Below are positions 17,843-26,591 of a stretch of DNA of 64,000 bases, one piece after another (position 1 is the stretch's first letter; each line of letters opens with the position of its first letter). The notes under the pieces were generated by a model, which had not been told where the DNA came from, did no database searches, and worked only from the letters and a program-made list of their open reading frames with translations. Position numbers and translations under genes: made by a program. Source of the DNA: Muricoccus pecuniae (GTDB taxonomy: Bacteria > Pseudomonadota > Alphaproteobacteria > Acetobacterales > Acetobacteraceae); contig NZ_JACIJD010000014.1 of the NCBI RefSeq assembly GCF_014199205.1, positions 1-64,000 on the forward strand, given 5' to 3'.

Positions 17843-19168
17843 TCAGCCCCCGCGCGGGAAGAGGTCGTCCAGCTCCCGGTGATCTGGCAGTTCCGTCGGG
17901 GCCGGCTCTCCGCCGCGCAGCACGATCCGCTCCCCGCGGCGGCGCGCGAGCAGCTCGTCCATCCGCCGCGCTCGGAACAGCAGAAGGTCCGCCGGTGCGC
18001 CGGGGCGGATGCGGCCGTGATCCGCCATCCCCAACAGCGCCGCGGGACCGGCGGTGACGGCGGCGGGCCAGTCCCCGAAGGGCTTGTCGAGATGGCCGAT
18101 CCGCACGGCATCGGTGAAGACCTCGATCATGTCGTGGTCGCCATAGGCGTGGAAGGGATCGCGGCAGTTGTCGCCGCCGAGCAGCACGGGGATGCCGCGC
18201 GCGCGCAGCTCGTGCAGAGGCGTGACGCCGCGCAGGCGGGGCGTGCGGCCGGGCGCGCGGTCCTGCAGGTAGCCGTTCACCACGGGGAGGGAGACGACGG
18301 TGATCCCCGCCTCGGCTACGAGGTCCATCACGCGGTCCACGGTCCCCGGCTCCTGCACGGAGAGGCTGCAGCAATGGCCGCAGGTGACGCGGCCGTGGAA
18401 ACGGTGCCGGATGGCGGCCCGCGCCACCGGGCCGAGGGTCGCGGCGGAGGGGTCCACGCTCTCGTCCACATGGAGGTCGATATCGAGGCCGTGGCGGTCG
18501 GCGAGGCGGAACAGCGCGTCGAGCGCCGCTTCCAGCGCCTCGGGCGTGGCGCCGGGGAAGTTGCTGATGCCGCCGAGCAGCCCGCCCGCCTCGGCCACGC
18601 GCGCGGCCAGCGCCTCGCCCTCCGGCGTGGCGTAGCCGTCGATGCTGATCAGGGCGACGCCCTGGAGCGCGACGCGCCCGCGCCAAGCCTCGCGCAACTC
18701 CGCGAAGACGGGCCAGGTGACGGCGGCCTGGGCGCCGTCGCTGTCCAGATGGGTGCGGATGCCGGCGGTGCCGTATGCCTCGGCGCAGCGCAGGGCGAAG
18801 CTGAAGCGGCGGCGGATGTCCTCTGCGGTCCAGTTGGCCCTCCGGTCCTCCGCGACGGCGGCGATGGCGGAGCCGAAGCTCCCGTCGGGGTTCGGCGCGC
18901 GGGGCAGGATGTGGCCCTTGTCCAGATGCGCGTGGGGCTCGACCGGAAGGGGCCAGACCTGCCCGCCGTCCAGGTCCACCGCGCCGTCCGGCGGCATGGC
19001 GGCGGCGGGGCGGAGATGGGCGATGCGGCCCCCGGCGATGCCGATCTCCATCAGGGCCAGCCCGTCCGCATCCGCCGGGCCGTGGTCGCCCTCCAGCAGC
19101 GCGGCGGGGACGGAGGCGCGGTGGAGGAGTATCGTGCCCCCCGCGGGGATCGGCGGGAAACCGGCCAT
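17843..19168 (-). CDS. Cytosine-deaminase-like amidohydrolase
   Basis: A 441-aa metal-dependent hydrolase. The HxH zinc motif is His79-Ala-His81 within EPHAHLDKGH, followed downstream by LHVDES, TCGHCCSLS and GGDNCRDPFHAYGDHDM, the order seen in CodA-type cytosine deaminases. Expected reaction: hydrolytic deamination of a pyrimidine or related amidine ring in the cytosol. It begins one base after the ABC permease stop, so it is tightly coupled to a nutrient importer. The importer probably supplies its substrate. Related enzymes act on creatinine, isoguanine or thiamin pyrimidines, so cytosine itself is not certain. Confidence 0.85.
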   Translation of the reverse strand: MAGFPPIPAGGTILLHRASVPAALLEGDHGPADADGLALMEIGIAGGRIAHLRPAAAMPPDGAVDLDGGQVWPLPVEPHAHLDKGHILPRAPNPDGSFGSAIAAVAEDRRANWTAEDIRRRFSFALRCAEAYGTAGIRTHLDSDGAQAAVTWPVFAELREAWRGRVALQGVALISIDGYATPEGEALAARVAEAGGLLGGISNFPGATPEALEAALDALFRLADRHGLDIDLHVDESVDPSAATLGPVARAAIRHRFHGRVTCGHCCSLSVQEPGTVDRVMDLVAEAGITVVSLPVVNGYLQDRAPGRTPRLRGVTPLHELRARGIPVLLGGDNCRDPFHAYGDHDMIEVFTDAVRIGHLDKPFGDWPAAVTAGPAALLGMADHGRIRPGAPADLLLFRARRMDELLARRRGERIVLRGGEPAPTELPDHRELDDLFPRGG

Positions 19169-19169
19169 C

Positions 19170-19985
19170 TCAGTGCTCCTTCCCCACCGCGCTCTCGTGC
19201 CAGCGGCGCAGGGCGAGGTGGGAAACGAGCGAGAGGGCGAGAAAGATCACCACCCCCGCGAGGGAGATGAGGGCGAGCGCCGCGAACATGCGCGGGATCT
19301 GCAACTGGTATCCCGCCTCCAGGATGCGGTAGGCGAGGCCGGAGCCCGTGCCGCCCGCCCCCGCCACGAACTCCGCCACGACGGCCCCGATGAGCGACAG
19401 CCCGCCCGAGATCCTGAGCCCCGCGAGGAAGAAGGGCATGGCCCAGGGCAGGCGGAGCTGCCACAGCGTCTGCCAGCGGCTCGCGCCGTAGAGGCGGAAC
19501 AGGTCCGCCAGGTTGCGGTCCGTGCCGTTCAGCCCCGCGGTGGTGTTGGACAGGATGGGGAAGAAGGCGACGATCCAGGCGCAGATCAGCAGCGCCGCCT
19601 GGACATTGTCCACCCAGATGATGATGAGCGGCGCGATGGCCACGATCGGCGTCACCTGCAGCATCACGGCCAGCGGCAGGAAGGTCATCTCCATCAGCCG
19701 CGACCCGCTGAACAGGAGGGAGAGCCCGACCCCCGTGGTCACCGCCGCGACCAGCGCTAGCGCCGTGACCCGCAGCGTGACGGCGAGGGCGGAGGCGAGG
19801 GTGGGCAGGTCCGCCGCCAGCGCACCGCCGATCGCGACCGGCCCCGGCAGGACATAGGGCGGCAGGCCAAGATGCCGCACGGCGATCTCCCACCCGCCGA
19901 GGAGGAGGGTGGCCATCAGCAGCGGCGCCAGGATGCGCGGCCAAGCGGCGAGCGGCAGGCCGAGGATGCGCGCCCCCTCCCTCAT
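19170..19985 (-). CDS. ABC transporter permease (SsuC/TauC/ThiX type)
   Basis: A 271-aa inner-membrane protein with about six hydrophobic helices and a cytoplasmic EAA-like loop (ADLFRLYGASRWQTLWQLRLPWAMPFF is the region; the conserved Gly is visible). This is the BPD_transp_1 fold of importers for sulfonates, nitrate, taurine or pyrimidines. The start at 19985 overlaps the ATPase stop by four bases. No periplasmic binding protein gene lies in this operon, so the receptor must be encoded elsewhere or supplied by another system. Substrate inference leans on the adjoining amidohydrolase. Confidence 0.9.
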   Translation of the reverse strand: MREGARILGLPLAAWPRILAPLLMATLLLGGWEIAVRHLGLPPYVLPGPVAIGGALAADLPTLASALAVTLRVTALALVAAVTTGVGLSLLFSGSRLMEMTFLPLAVMLQVTPIVAIAPLIIIWVDNVQAALLICAWIVAFFPILSNTTAGLNGTDRNLADLFRLYGASRWQTLWQLRLPWAMPFFLAGLRISGGLSLIGAVVAEFVAGAGGTGSGLAYRILEAGYQLQIPRMFAALALISLAGVVIFLALSLVSHLALRRWHESAVGKEH

Positions 19986-20767
19986 GCCGCCATCGCCCCC
20001 TCCAGCGCGGTCGAGACGGTGCGGCAGAGCGCGGCGTAGTCGGGCGAGGTGCGGAAGGCCTCGTCCCGCGCGCCCGGCGCCTCGACCGGAAGCTCCGCGT
20101 GCAGCCGGCCGGGATGGGCGGCCATCACCGCCACGCGCTGCGAGAGATAGACGGATTCGAAGACGGAATGCGTGACGAAGACGGCGGTGAAGCGCCGCTC
20201 CCCCCAGAGGCGCAGGAGGTCGTTGTTCAGGCGGAAGCGCGTGATCTCGTCCAGCGCGGCGAAGGGCTCGTCCAGCAGCAGCAGCTCCGGCTCCGTCACC
20301 AGGGCGCGGGCGATGGAGACGCGCATCCGCATGCCGCCCGACAGCTCGCGGGGGTAGCTGCCCGCGAAATCGGCCAGCCCCACCAGCTCCAGCATCCGCC
20401 GCGCGCGGGCGTGGCGCTCCGCCCTCGCCATGCGGGCCAGCTTCAACGGCAGGGCGACGTTGTCCAGCGCCCGCTGCCAGGGCATCAGCGTCGGCTCCTG
20501 GAAGACGAAGCCCAGGCGCGGCGTGCCGCGAGGCCAGTCGATCCGCCCGGCGGAGGGAGGGGTGAGGCCCGCGATCATGCGCAGCACCGTGCTCTTGCCG
20601 CAGCCGGAGGGGCCGAGAAGGCTGACGAAGCTCCCGGCGCCGATCTCCAGATCCAGCCCCTGCACGGCGAGCGTGCCGTTCGCGTAGCGCTTGGAGACGC
20701 CGCGCAGGCCCACCAGGGGCGGGGCGGCCGTCTCTGGCGTGCTGGCTGCGAGGGCGGTCGGGGGCAT
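19982..20767 (-). CDS. ABC transporter ATP-binding protein (SsuB/TauB/ThiZ type)
   Basis: A 261-aa nucleotide-binding subunit. Walker A is LLGPSGCGKSTVLRM, the signature LSGGMRMRVSIARAL and Walker B LLLLDEPFAALDEITR, followed by FVTHSVFESVYLSQRV (H-loop). The lid motif GFVFQEPTLMPW is typical of the nitrate/sulfonate/taurine subgroup. The ATG at 20767 is chosen because the conserved domain begins soon after; an in-frame start 36 bp upstream is possible. It leads a leftward operon of ATPase, permease, amidohydrolase and DUF3750, and is divergent from the desaturase. Confidence 0.92.
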   Translation of the reverse strand: MPPTALAASTPETAAPPLVGLRGVSKRYANGTLAVQGLDLEIGAGSFVSLLGPSGCGKSTVLRMIAGLTPPSAGRIDWPRGTPRLGFVFQEPTLMPWQRALDNVALPLKLARMARAERHARARRMLELVGLADFAGSYPRELSGGMRMRVSIARALVTEPELLLLDEPFAALDEITRFRLNNDLLRLWGERRFTAVFVTHSVFESVYLSQRVAVMAAHPGRLHAELPVEAPGARDEAFRTSPDYAALCRTVSTALEGAMAA

Positions 20768-20883
20768 CGAGGGGATCTCCCGGCGGATCCTCTCCCTTCG
20801 CACAGGCTCCCGGGCTTGCCCATGCCGCCCGCGGCGCGGCGCTTGCTTGCCCCGTCCGGCGGCAATGCCAGAAGGAGAAGGGG

Positions 20884-21807
20884 ATGAGCACGACGCTGGC
20901 GGCCCCGCGGCCGCGGGAGATGATGCATCTCGGCACCCGGTCCGATGCGCGCGGCGCGGCGCGGGCGGCGATCCACCTCGCCCTGCTTCTCGGCACGGGC
21001 TGGCTCACCGCTGTCGCGCCGGGGGTGCTGGTGCTCCCCGCGATGGTGCTGGCGGGGGCGGTGCAGGCGGCGCTCTTCGCCCCGCTGCACGAGACCTGCC
21101 ACTACACCGCCTTCCGCTCGCGCCGGGCGAATGCCGTGATCGGCTGGCTCGTGGCGCTGACGGCGCTGCGGAACTGGCACTTCTACCAGGCCTTCCACCT
21201 TGCCCATCACCGCCACACCCAGGACCCCGAGCACGACCCCGAGCTCTCCCCGCCGCCGCCGGGCGACCTGCCCGCCCTTCTCGCCCGGGTGGCGGGGGTG
21301 ACCTACTGGCGCGCGCAGCTCAACGTCTGGGCGCGGGGCTGGCGGGGCGACCTCTCCGCCTATTCCTTCATCCATCCCGCGGCGGCGCCGCGCGTGATCC
21401 GCAGCATCCGGGCGGGCTCCGCGCTGACGGTGCTGCTCGTCCTGGCGGCGGGGCTGGGCCTCGGCTGGGGGGCGGTGCTCCTCTTCTGGGCGGGGCCGCA
21501 GCTTCTCGGGCAGCCCTTGCTGCGCCTCTATCTCCTCACCGAGCACACGGGCTGCACGGAGGACGCGAACGGGCTGACGAACACCCGAACCATGCTCACC
21601 GTCGCGCCCGTGCGGCTGCTGATGTGGGAGATGCCCTTCCATGCGGAGCATCACCTCTACCCCTTCATCCCCTTCCATCGGCTGCGCGATGCCCATGCCC
21701 TGCTGCGGGACCGGCTGGGGCAGGTCGGGCCGGGCTATGTGCGCTGGCACCGGGACCACATCCGGGAACTGCGGAAGGCCTCGCCGGGAGGGGCCGGGCC
21801 GCGCTAA
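20884..21807 (+). CDS. Membrane fatty acid desaturase-like protein
   Basis: A 307-aa integral membrane di-iron enzyme. The three histidine boxes are visible: HETCH, HLAHHRH (within the longer FYQAFHLAHHRHTQD) and HAEHH. Two pairs of hydrophobic helices separate them. The family inserts double bonds into or hydroxylates acyl chains, or modifies carotenoids; which one applies here is not visible. A strong AGAAGGAG site precedes the ATG. The downstream DUF938 gene starts 10 bp after its stop, which suggests an operon. Confidence 0.87.
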   Translation: MSTTLAAPRPREMMHLGTRSDARGAARAAIHLALLLGTGWLTAVAPGVLVLPAMVLAGAVQAALFAPLHETCHYTAFRSRRANAVIGWLVALTALRNWHFYQAFHLAHHRHTQDPEHDPELSPPPPGDLPALLARVAGVTYWRAQLNVWARGWRGDLSAYSFIHPAAAPRVIRSIRAGSALTVLLVLAAGLGLGWGAVLLFWAGPQLLGQPLLRLYLLTEHTGCTEDANGLTNTRTMLTVAPVRLLMWEMPFHAEHHLYPFIPFHRLRDAHALLRDRLGQVGPGYVRWHRDHIRELRKASPGGAGPR

Positions 21808-21817
21808 TCCCGGGAGG

Positions 21818-22432
21818 ATGAGCGAGGACCCCAGGCGCCAGGCGCCCGCCGCCGCCCGCAACCGCGAGCCCATCCTCGCGGCGTTGCGGGAGATCCTGCC
21901 GCGCCGGGGGCTGGTGCTGGAGATCGCCAGCGGCACGGGCGAGCACGCCGCCCATTTCGCCGCCGCCCTGCCGGAACTCGTCTTCCAGCCGAGCGACCCG
22001 GACCCGGATCTGCGCGCGAGCATCGACGCCTGGGCGGCGGGCATGCCGAACGTCCGGCCCGCCATCGCCCTCGATGCCTCGGCCGGGGGCTGGCCGGTCG
22101 GGGCGGCGGATGCCGTGCTCTGCATCAACATGATCCACATCGCCCCCTGGGAAGCGGCGCTGGGCCTGTTCCGCGGGACGGCCGCGCTGCTGCCGCCGGG
22201 CGGGCCGCTCGTCCTCTACGGTCCCTACCGGCGCGGGGGGCGGCACACCGCGCCGAGCAACGCCGCCTTCGACGACGACCTCCGCCGCCGCAACCCCGCC
22301 TGGGGCGTGCGGGCGCTGGAAGCCGTGGCGGAGGCCGCGGGAAGGGAGGGCTTCGGCCCGCCCGAAGTGACGGAGATGCCGGCCAACAACCTTCTCCTCG
22401 CCTTCCGGGCGGGGCATCGCGGGGCGGGCTGA
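21818..22432 (+). CDS. DUF938-family SAM-dependent methyltransferase-like protein
   Basis: A 204-aa Rossmann-fold protein. LVLEIASGTGEHAAHFA is the S-adenosylmethionine-binding motif I. AVLCINMIHIAPWEA is the DUF938 signature, and LVLYGPYRRGGRHTAPSN is the region after motif III. Short, compact and full length for the family. The physiological acceptor is unknown. GGGAGG abuts the ATG at 21818 directly, which is unusually close for a ribosome site, so translation may be weak or depend on coupling to the desaturase 10 bp upstream. Confidence 0.87.
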   Translation: MSEDPRRQAPAAARNREPILAALREILPRRGLVLEIASGTGEHAAHFAAALPELVFQPSDPDPDLRASIDAWAAGMPNVRPAIALDASAGGWPVGAADAVLCINMIHIAPWEAALGLFRGTAALLPPGGPLVLYGPYRRGGRHTAPSNAAFDDDLRRRNPAWGVRALEAVAEAAGREGFGPPEVTEMPANNLLLAFRAGHRGAG

Positions 22433-22466
22433 GGCGTTTCCCGGAACCAGCCGGAGACCCCGCCCC

Positions 22467-22925
22467 ATGGACCACCGCCTCCACGACTTCCTCCGCGGCG
22501 AGGGCCGGGACGGGCGCGGCCGCCGCCTCTCCGACGTGCTGGCCTTCGATGACGACGGGATCGAGGGCGTGCACGACTTCATCCAGTGGCTCTTCCCGTC
22601 GCGGGAGGGGAGCCGCGCCGTCCCCGGCTCCCCCGTGCTAGGCGAGGAGGAGGCCGCCGCCATCCGCGCCGACCCGCGGGCGCTGGAGGGCCTGCGCGCC
22701 GCGGCGGCCCGCATGGCGCGCTTCTATGTGGAGACGGATGGCTGGCTCGTTCCCTTCGACCACAACCACCTCCGCATCACCCGGATCATCGCCGCCCTGC
22801 GGGACCTGCTGGGGAGGGAGGAGGCGGAGGCGTTCCACGCGGCGGTGGCCGCGCGCAACCGGGAGGCGGGCGGGCCGGTGAACGCGGACAGCCTCCGCTA
22901 CTGGGCGCGGGCCCTGGGGGGATGA
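22467..22925 (+). CDS. Opioid growth factor receptor-like (OGFr_N) domain protein
   Basis: A 152-aa protein whose N-terminal half reads RRLSDVLAFDDDGIEGVHDFIQWLFP, the core of the OGFr_N domain first described in the vertebrate opioid growth factor receptor. The domain also occurs in scattered bacteria, where its function is unknown. The remaining residues form Ala- and Arg-rich helices ending NADSLRYWARALGG. No signal peptide or membrane segment. It lies 34 bp after the DUF938 gene and 9 bp before the MOSC gene, so it is likely part of the desaturase operon. Confidence 0.87.
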   Translation: MDHRLHDFLRGEGRDGRGRRLSDVLAFDDDGIEGVHDFIQWLFPSREGSRAVPGSPVLGEEEAAAIRADPRALEGLRAAAARMARFYVETDGWLVPFDHNHLRITRIIAALRDLLGREEAEAFHAAVAARNREAGGPVNADSLRYWARALGG

Positions 22926-22934
22926 GGGCGCGCC

Positions 22935-23468
22935 ATGCCCGTGGATGAGCGCCGGCCCCGCGCCCCGGCACCGGGCTCCATGCTGGCGAGGCTCATCGAC
23001 GGTCCGATCGCGCCCGGCCACGTGGCCTGGATCGGGCTGCGCCCCGCCCGCCGCGCGCCGATGCGGGCGGTGGAGGAGGCGCTGGCCGAGCCCGGCCAGG
23101 GCTTGCAGGGGGACCGGTTCTCCAGCACGCGCAACGGGGCGCGGCAGGTCACGCTGATCTCGCGCGAGGCGCTCCATGCCATCGCGGGCTACCTCTCGCG
23201 GGAGGAGATCCTGCCGGAGCGGCTGCGGCGGAACATTGTCACCACCGGGATCAACCTCGCCGCCTTGCACGGACGGCGCTTCCGCCTGGGTGGGGCGCTG
23301 CTCGAATGGTCGGGCGAGTGCGCGCCCTGCTCCCGCATGGACGAGGAACTCGGGCCCGGCGGCTACAACGCCGTGCGCGGCCATGGCGGGATCACGGCGC
23401 GGGTGCTGTCGGGCGGGGTGATCCGCCTCGGAAACCCGGTGGAGCGGCTGCTCGGAGGGGAGGGGTAG
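22935..23468 (+). CDS. MOSC-domain protein
   Basis: A 177-aa protein with the MOSC (molybdenum cofactor sulfurase C-terminal) fold, which binds sulfur or molybdopterin-linked groups. The conserved Cys lies in SGECAPCSRMDEELGPGGYNAVRGHGGITARVLSGG, with Gly-rich turns around it. The N-terminal WIGLRPARRAPM strand is typical. Related proteins such as YiiM detoxify N-hydroxylated bases, but substrate assignment is not possible here. It ends 6 bp before the convergent DeoR gene. Confidence 0.87.
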   Translation: MPVDERRPRAPAPGSMLARLIDGPIAPGHVAWIGLRPARRAPMRAVEEALAEPGQGLQGDRFSSTRNGARQVTLISREALHAIAGYLSREEILPERLRRNIVTTGINLAALHGRRFRLGGALLEWSGECAPCSRMDEELGPGGYNAVRGHGGITARVLSGGVIRLGNPVERLLGGEG

Positions 23469-23474
23469 GTGCGC

Positions 23475-24224
23475 TCAGCCCGCCCGGATCACCCGCGCGC
23501 CCTCGGCCGCGAAGGGGGCGCAGGCGGCCTCGGGCGCGTCGGTCACGAGGGTCCAGCCGGGGGGCAGGTCGGCCCAGAAAGGCTGCTCCTCCCGCCCGAG
23601 CTTCGAGGCATCGGCCAGCACCACCACCTCCCGCGCCTGGCGCATCATCAGCGACTTCAGCGCCACCTGCTCCATCGTCGCCTCGCAGACGCCGCGGCCG
23701 GGCACCACGCCGTCCGCCCCCATGAAGACGCGCGCGGCGGTCACCCCGCGCAGCGCCGCCTCCGCCATGGGCCCGACCGTGCTCACGCTGATCGGCCGCA
23801 CCGTCCCGCCGAGCACCACCAGCTCCATCCCCGGCGCGCCGGCGAGGACGGGGATGAGGGGAAGGTTCGTCGTCACCACGCGCAGCGACCGCCCGGCGAG
23901 GAGCCGCCCGAAGGCCTCCACTGTCGAGCCGCCGTCGAGGATCACCGTCTCTCCCTCGCCGACCAGGCCGAGGGCGGCATGGGCGATCGCGGCCTTGGCG
24001 GCGCGGTGCTGGGCCGTGCGCGCGTGCAGGCTCGTCTCATGCGCCGGGGCGAGGATGGCGCCGCCATAGGTGCGCGCGATGGCCCGCCGGGCGGAGAGCG
24101 CGTTGAGGTCGCGGCGGATGGTGGAGGCGGAGACGCCGAAGCGCGCGGCCAGCGCGTCCACATCCGCCTCGCCGCCCGCGATCGCGGCGAGCATCTCGTC
24201 GTGGCGGCTGCGGCGTCGTTTCAT
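23475..24224 (-). CDS. DeoR/GlpR-family transcriptional regulator
   Basis: A 249-aa repressor. The N-terminal winged helix is VDALAARFGVSASTIRRDLNAL, with the DeoR signature ARTYGGA following. The C-terminal sugar-phosphate-sensing domain has ILDGGSTVEAFGRLL, VVTTNLPL and FMGADGV. Family members bind phosphorylated sugars and release DNA. The ATG at 24224 (MKRRRSRHDEML) is the sensible start. It is the last gene of the leftward acid-sugar operon, 57 bp after the pdxA2-like gene, and is the obvious candidate to bind the paired inverted repeats in the divergent control region at 27661-27791. Confidence 0.93.
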   Translation of the reverse strand: MKRRRSRHDEMLAAIAGGEADVDALAARFGVSASTIRRDLNALSARRAIARTYGGAILAPAHETSLHARTAQHRAAKAAIAHAALGLVGEGETVILDGGSTVEAFGRLLAGRSLRVVTTNLPLIPVLAGAPGMELVVLGGTVRPISVSTVGPMAEAALRGVTAARVFMGADGVVPGRGVCEATMEQVALKSLMMRQAREVVVLADASKLGREEQPFWADLPPGWTLVTDAPEAACAPFAAEGARVIRAG

Positions 24225-24281
24225 CGGGGAGCCCGGAAGGGGGAGGGGCGGCACGTCCGGTGGATGCGCCGCCCGGTTCCG

Positions 24282-25313
24282 TCAGGCCGCGGCCAGGCTG
24301 CGCTTGGGCGCGAGGTCCACCGCCTGCTTCAGTGCCTCGACGAGCGAGCCCTCGTCGGCGATGCCCTTGCCCGCGATGTCGAAGGCGGTGCCGTGGTCGA
24401 CCGAGGTGCGGACCACGGGCAGGCCGATGGTGATGTTCACCCCGGCCTCGAGGCCCATCACCTTCACCGGGCCGTGGCCCTGGTCGTGATACATGGCCAC
24501 CACGAGGTCGAAATCGCCGCGGCCGGCGCGGAAGAAGAGGGTGTCGGCGGGCAGCGGGCCCTGCACGGCCCAGCCATTGGCCTGACACTTCTCGATGGCG
24601 GGGATGATCTTCTCCTCCTCCTCGCCCTGGCCGAAGAGGCCGTTCTCGCCAGCATGCGGGTTGATGGCGCAGACGCCGATGCGGGGCTCGGCGATGCCGG
24701 CCTTCACCAGCGTCGCGCGGCCGCGCTCGATCACGCGGAAGACGAGGCCCGGCTCGATCTTCCGGATGGCGTCCATCAGGCCGATATGGGTGGTGACGTG
24801 GATGACGCGCAGCTTCGGCGCCACCAGCATCATGGACACCTCCGGCGTGCCGGTGAGGTAGGCCAGCATCTCGGTGTGGCCGGGATACTTGTGGCCGGCG
24901 GCGTGCAGCGCCTCCTTGCTCAGCGGGGCGGTGCAGATGGCATCCGCCTCGCCGGCCTCCACCAGCCGCGTCGCGCGCTCGATGTAGCGGAAGGCGCCCT
25001 CGCCCGAGAGCGGGGAGAGCTGGCCGAAGGGATGGCCGGCGGGGATGATGCCGAGGTCGATGCAGTCCACCGTGCCGCGCTCGTAGCGGGCCTCGGCGGG
25101 GGCCTGGATGGCGTTGACCCGGAGGCCGGTCTTCACGATGGCGTCGGCCTCGCGCAGGCGGGTGGCGTCGCCGACCACGAAGGGGCGGCACATCGCGTAG
25201 ACGTCCTCGCGCGCCAGGGCCTTCATGATGATTTCCGGCCCGATGCCGGAGGCGTCGCCCATGGTGATGGCGACGATGGGGCGCCCGTGGGACGCAGTAG
25301 CGTTCTGGCTCAT
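24282..25313 (-). CDS. pdxA2: PdxA2-type 4-phospho-sugar-acid dehydrogenase
   Basis: A 343-aa PdxA-family oxidoreductase. ITMGDASGIGPEI, CTAPLSKEALHAAG, GHTEMLA (metal His), NPHAGENG and MYHDQGH are the family landmarks. Biosynthetic PdxA serves vitamin B6, but the PdxA2 branch always sits beside a DUF1537 kinase. It oxidises and decarboxylates 4-phospho-D-erythronate or threonate to dihydroxyacetone phosphate. The start overlaps the kinase stop by four bases (25310-25313), so it is translationally coupled. The neighbouring DeoR and permease genes support the catabolic role over vitamin B6 synthesis. Confidence 0.92.
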   Translation of the reverse strand: MSQNATASHGRPIVAITMGDASGIGPEIIMKALAREDVYAMCRPFVVGDATRLREADAIVKTGLRVNAIQAPAEARYERGTVDCIDLGIIPAGHPFGQLSPLSGEGAFRYIERATRLVEAGEADAICTAPLSKEALHAAGHKYPGHTEMLAYLTGTPEVSMMLVAPKLRVIHVTTHIGLMDAIRKIEPGLVFRVIERGRATLVKAGIAEPRIGVCAINPHAGENGLFGQGEEEEKIIPAIEKCQANGWAVQGPLPADTLFFRAGRGDFDLVVAMYHDQGHGPVKVMGLEAGVNITIGLPVVRTSVDHGTAFDIAGKGIADEGSLVEALKQAVDLAPKRSLAAA

Positions 25314-26578
25314 CTCGCGCTTTCCCCTGTGAGGTCCTGTGTCAGGTGGTGCAGCCGCTCGAGGCTGCGGAGGATGGTCTCTTCGTTGCCGAAGGCGCCG
25401 GCCTTGGTCATCACCGGCACCTCGATCGCCCCCTGGGTGATGCCGAGCGGCACGCCGGGCTCGACCTCCTCCAGCAGGCGGATCCCGTGCACGCCGAGAT
25501 GGCTGAGCAGGGCGCAGGCCGTCTCGCCGCCCGTGGCAAAGAGGCCGCCCATGCGGGCGCCTGCGGGGGCGAGCAGTTCCGCCAGCGCCACGGCCAGGGC
25601 GGCGCCCCCGGAGAGGTCGGCCACCGAGGCGTCGGTCACCGGCACCAGCGTGTCGCGGCCCGAGGCGAGGCTCCCCGCGATGCGGTTCGCGAGCGGGGCC
25701 CAGCGCGGGTCCGCCGGGCCGGCGCGGAGCAGGTCCACCGGCACCTCGATGAGTTCGGCGGCATCCTCGGCCGCCAGATGAGCGGCGGCGGCGCGGGAAG
25801 CCTCGGCGATGCTGCCGACCACGATCAGCACGCCGCCGCGGAGGGCGGTGGGCGCGGGCGCGGCGACCGCGCCGCTCTCCGGCAGGGCGGCGGCGAGGGC
25901 GGCGGCGATCCCGCCGGAGCCGACCCAGAGGACGCTCTCGGAGAGGGGCAGGCTGGCGCGGGCGAGGGCTTCGAGATCGCCCGGGGCGGCGGCGTCGCAG
26001 ACCACGGCGTCCAGCCCCTCATCCAGCGCCGAGCGCAGGGCGTGGGCGAGCGGGATTTCGCCCCCGCGCACCAGCTCGAGCGGGATGAGGCGGGCGGAGA
26101 GGCCGACCGAGGCCAGCACCTCGGTCAGCAGCGCGCTCTCATAGGTGTGGTCGCGCGCCCAGAGGGGGGTGGTCTCGAGCGGGGCGCCGTTCATGTGCAC
26201 CCGGCCGCCCTCGGTGGTGCGGCCGGTGGCGGGAAAGGCCGGGGCGAGGATGGCCAGCGCCGGGCGGCCGGATTCGCGGAGCGCGCCGAGGGTGGCGGCC
26301 AGCTCGGCGGCGGGCTGGCCGCGCAGGGTGGAGTCGATCTTCTTGATCAACCCCATCCCCGGCGCGTGCCGGGCACGCAGCAGGGCGGCATGGCGGGCAC
26401 CGGCCCCCTCCGGGGAGAGGCGGCGGCTGTCGGCGTCGATGGCCAGCACCTCGGTGGCGGAGGCCGCCTCCGCCCCGTGCCAGCCGACCGAGGCCTCCAG
26501 CCCGCGGCGGGCGAAGGCGATGCCGCAATCGGCGGCACCGGTCAGGTCGTCGGCGAGGATGAGCCAGTTGCGCGTCAT
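25310..26578 (-). CDS. DUF1537 four-carbon acid sugar kinase
   Basis: A 422-aa kinase phosphorylating C4 sugar acids (D-threonate, D-erythronate or relatives) with ATP. The N-terminal LILADDLTGAADCGIAF motif (DLTGAxD) carries the substrate-binding Asp residues. The C-terminal domain includes GGLFATGGETACALL, with the nucleotide-binding Gly-Gly-Glu-Thr, and ends with the PVMTKAGAFGNEETI segment typical of the family. It is coupled by four bases to the PdxA2 partner downstream, and begins 14 bp beyond the permease stop, giving a compact uptake-phosphorylate-oxidise unit. Confidence 0.93.
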   Translation of the reverse strand: MTRNWLILADDLTGAADCGIAFARRGLEASVGWHGAEAASATEVLAIDADSRRLSPEGAGARHAALLRARHAPGMGLIKKIDSTLRGQPAAELAATLGALRESGRPALAILAPAFPATGRTTEGGRVHMNGAPLETTPLWARDHTYESALLTEVLASVGLSARLIPLELVRGGEIPLAHALRSALDEGLDAVVCDAAAPGDLEALARASLPLSESVLWVGSGGIAAALAAALPESGAVAAPAPTALRGGVLIVVGSIAEASRAAAAHLAAEDAAELIEVPVDLLRAGPADPRWAPLANRIAGSLASGRDTLVPVTDASVADLSGGAALAVALAELLAPAGARMGGLFATGGETACALLSHLGVHGIRLLEEVEPGVPLGITQGAIEVPVMTKAGAFGNEETILRSLERLHHLTQDLTGESAR

Positions 26579-26591
26579 GCCGTCCCCGCCC

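Noticed and set aside
24282-25313. Assignment as vitamin B6 enzyme PdxA
   Set aside because: Four-base coupling to a DUF1537 kinase and linkage to KdgT and DeoR genes match the catabolic PdxA2 branch.
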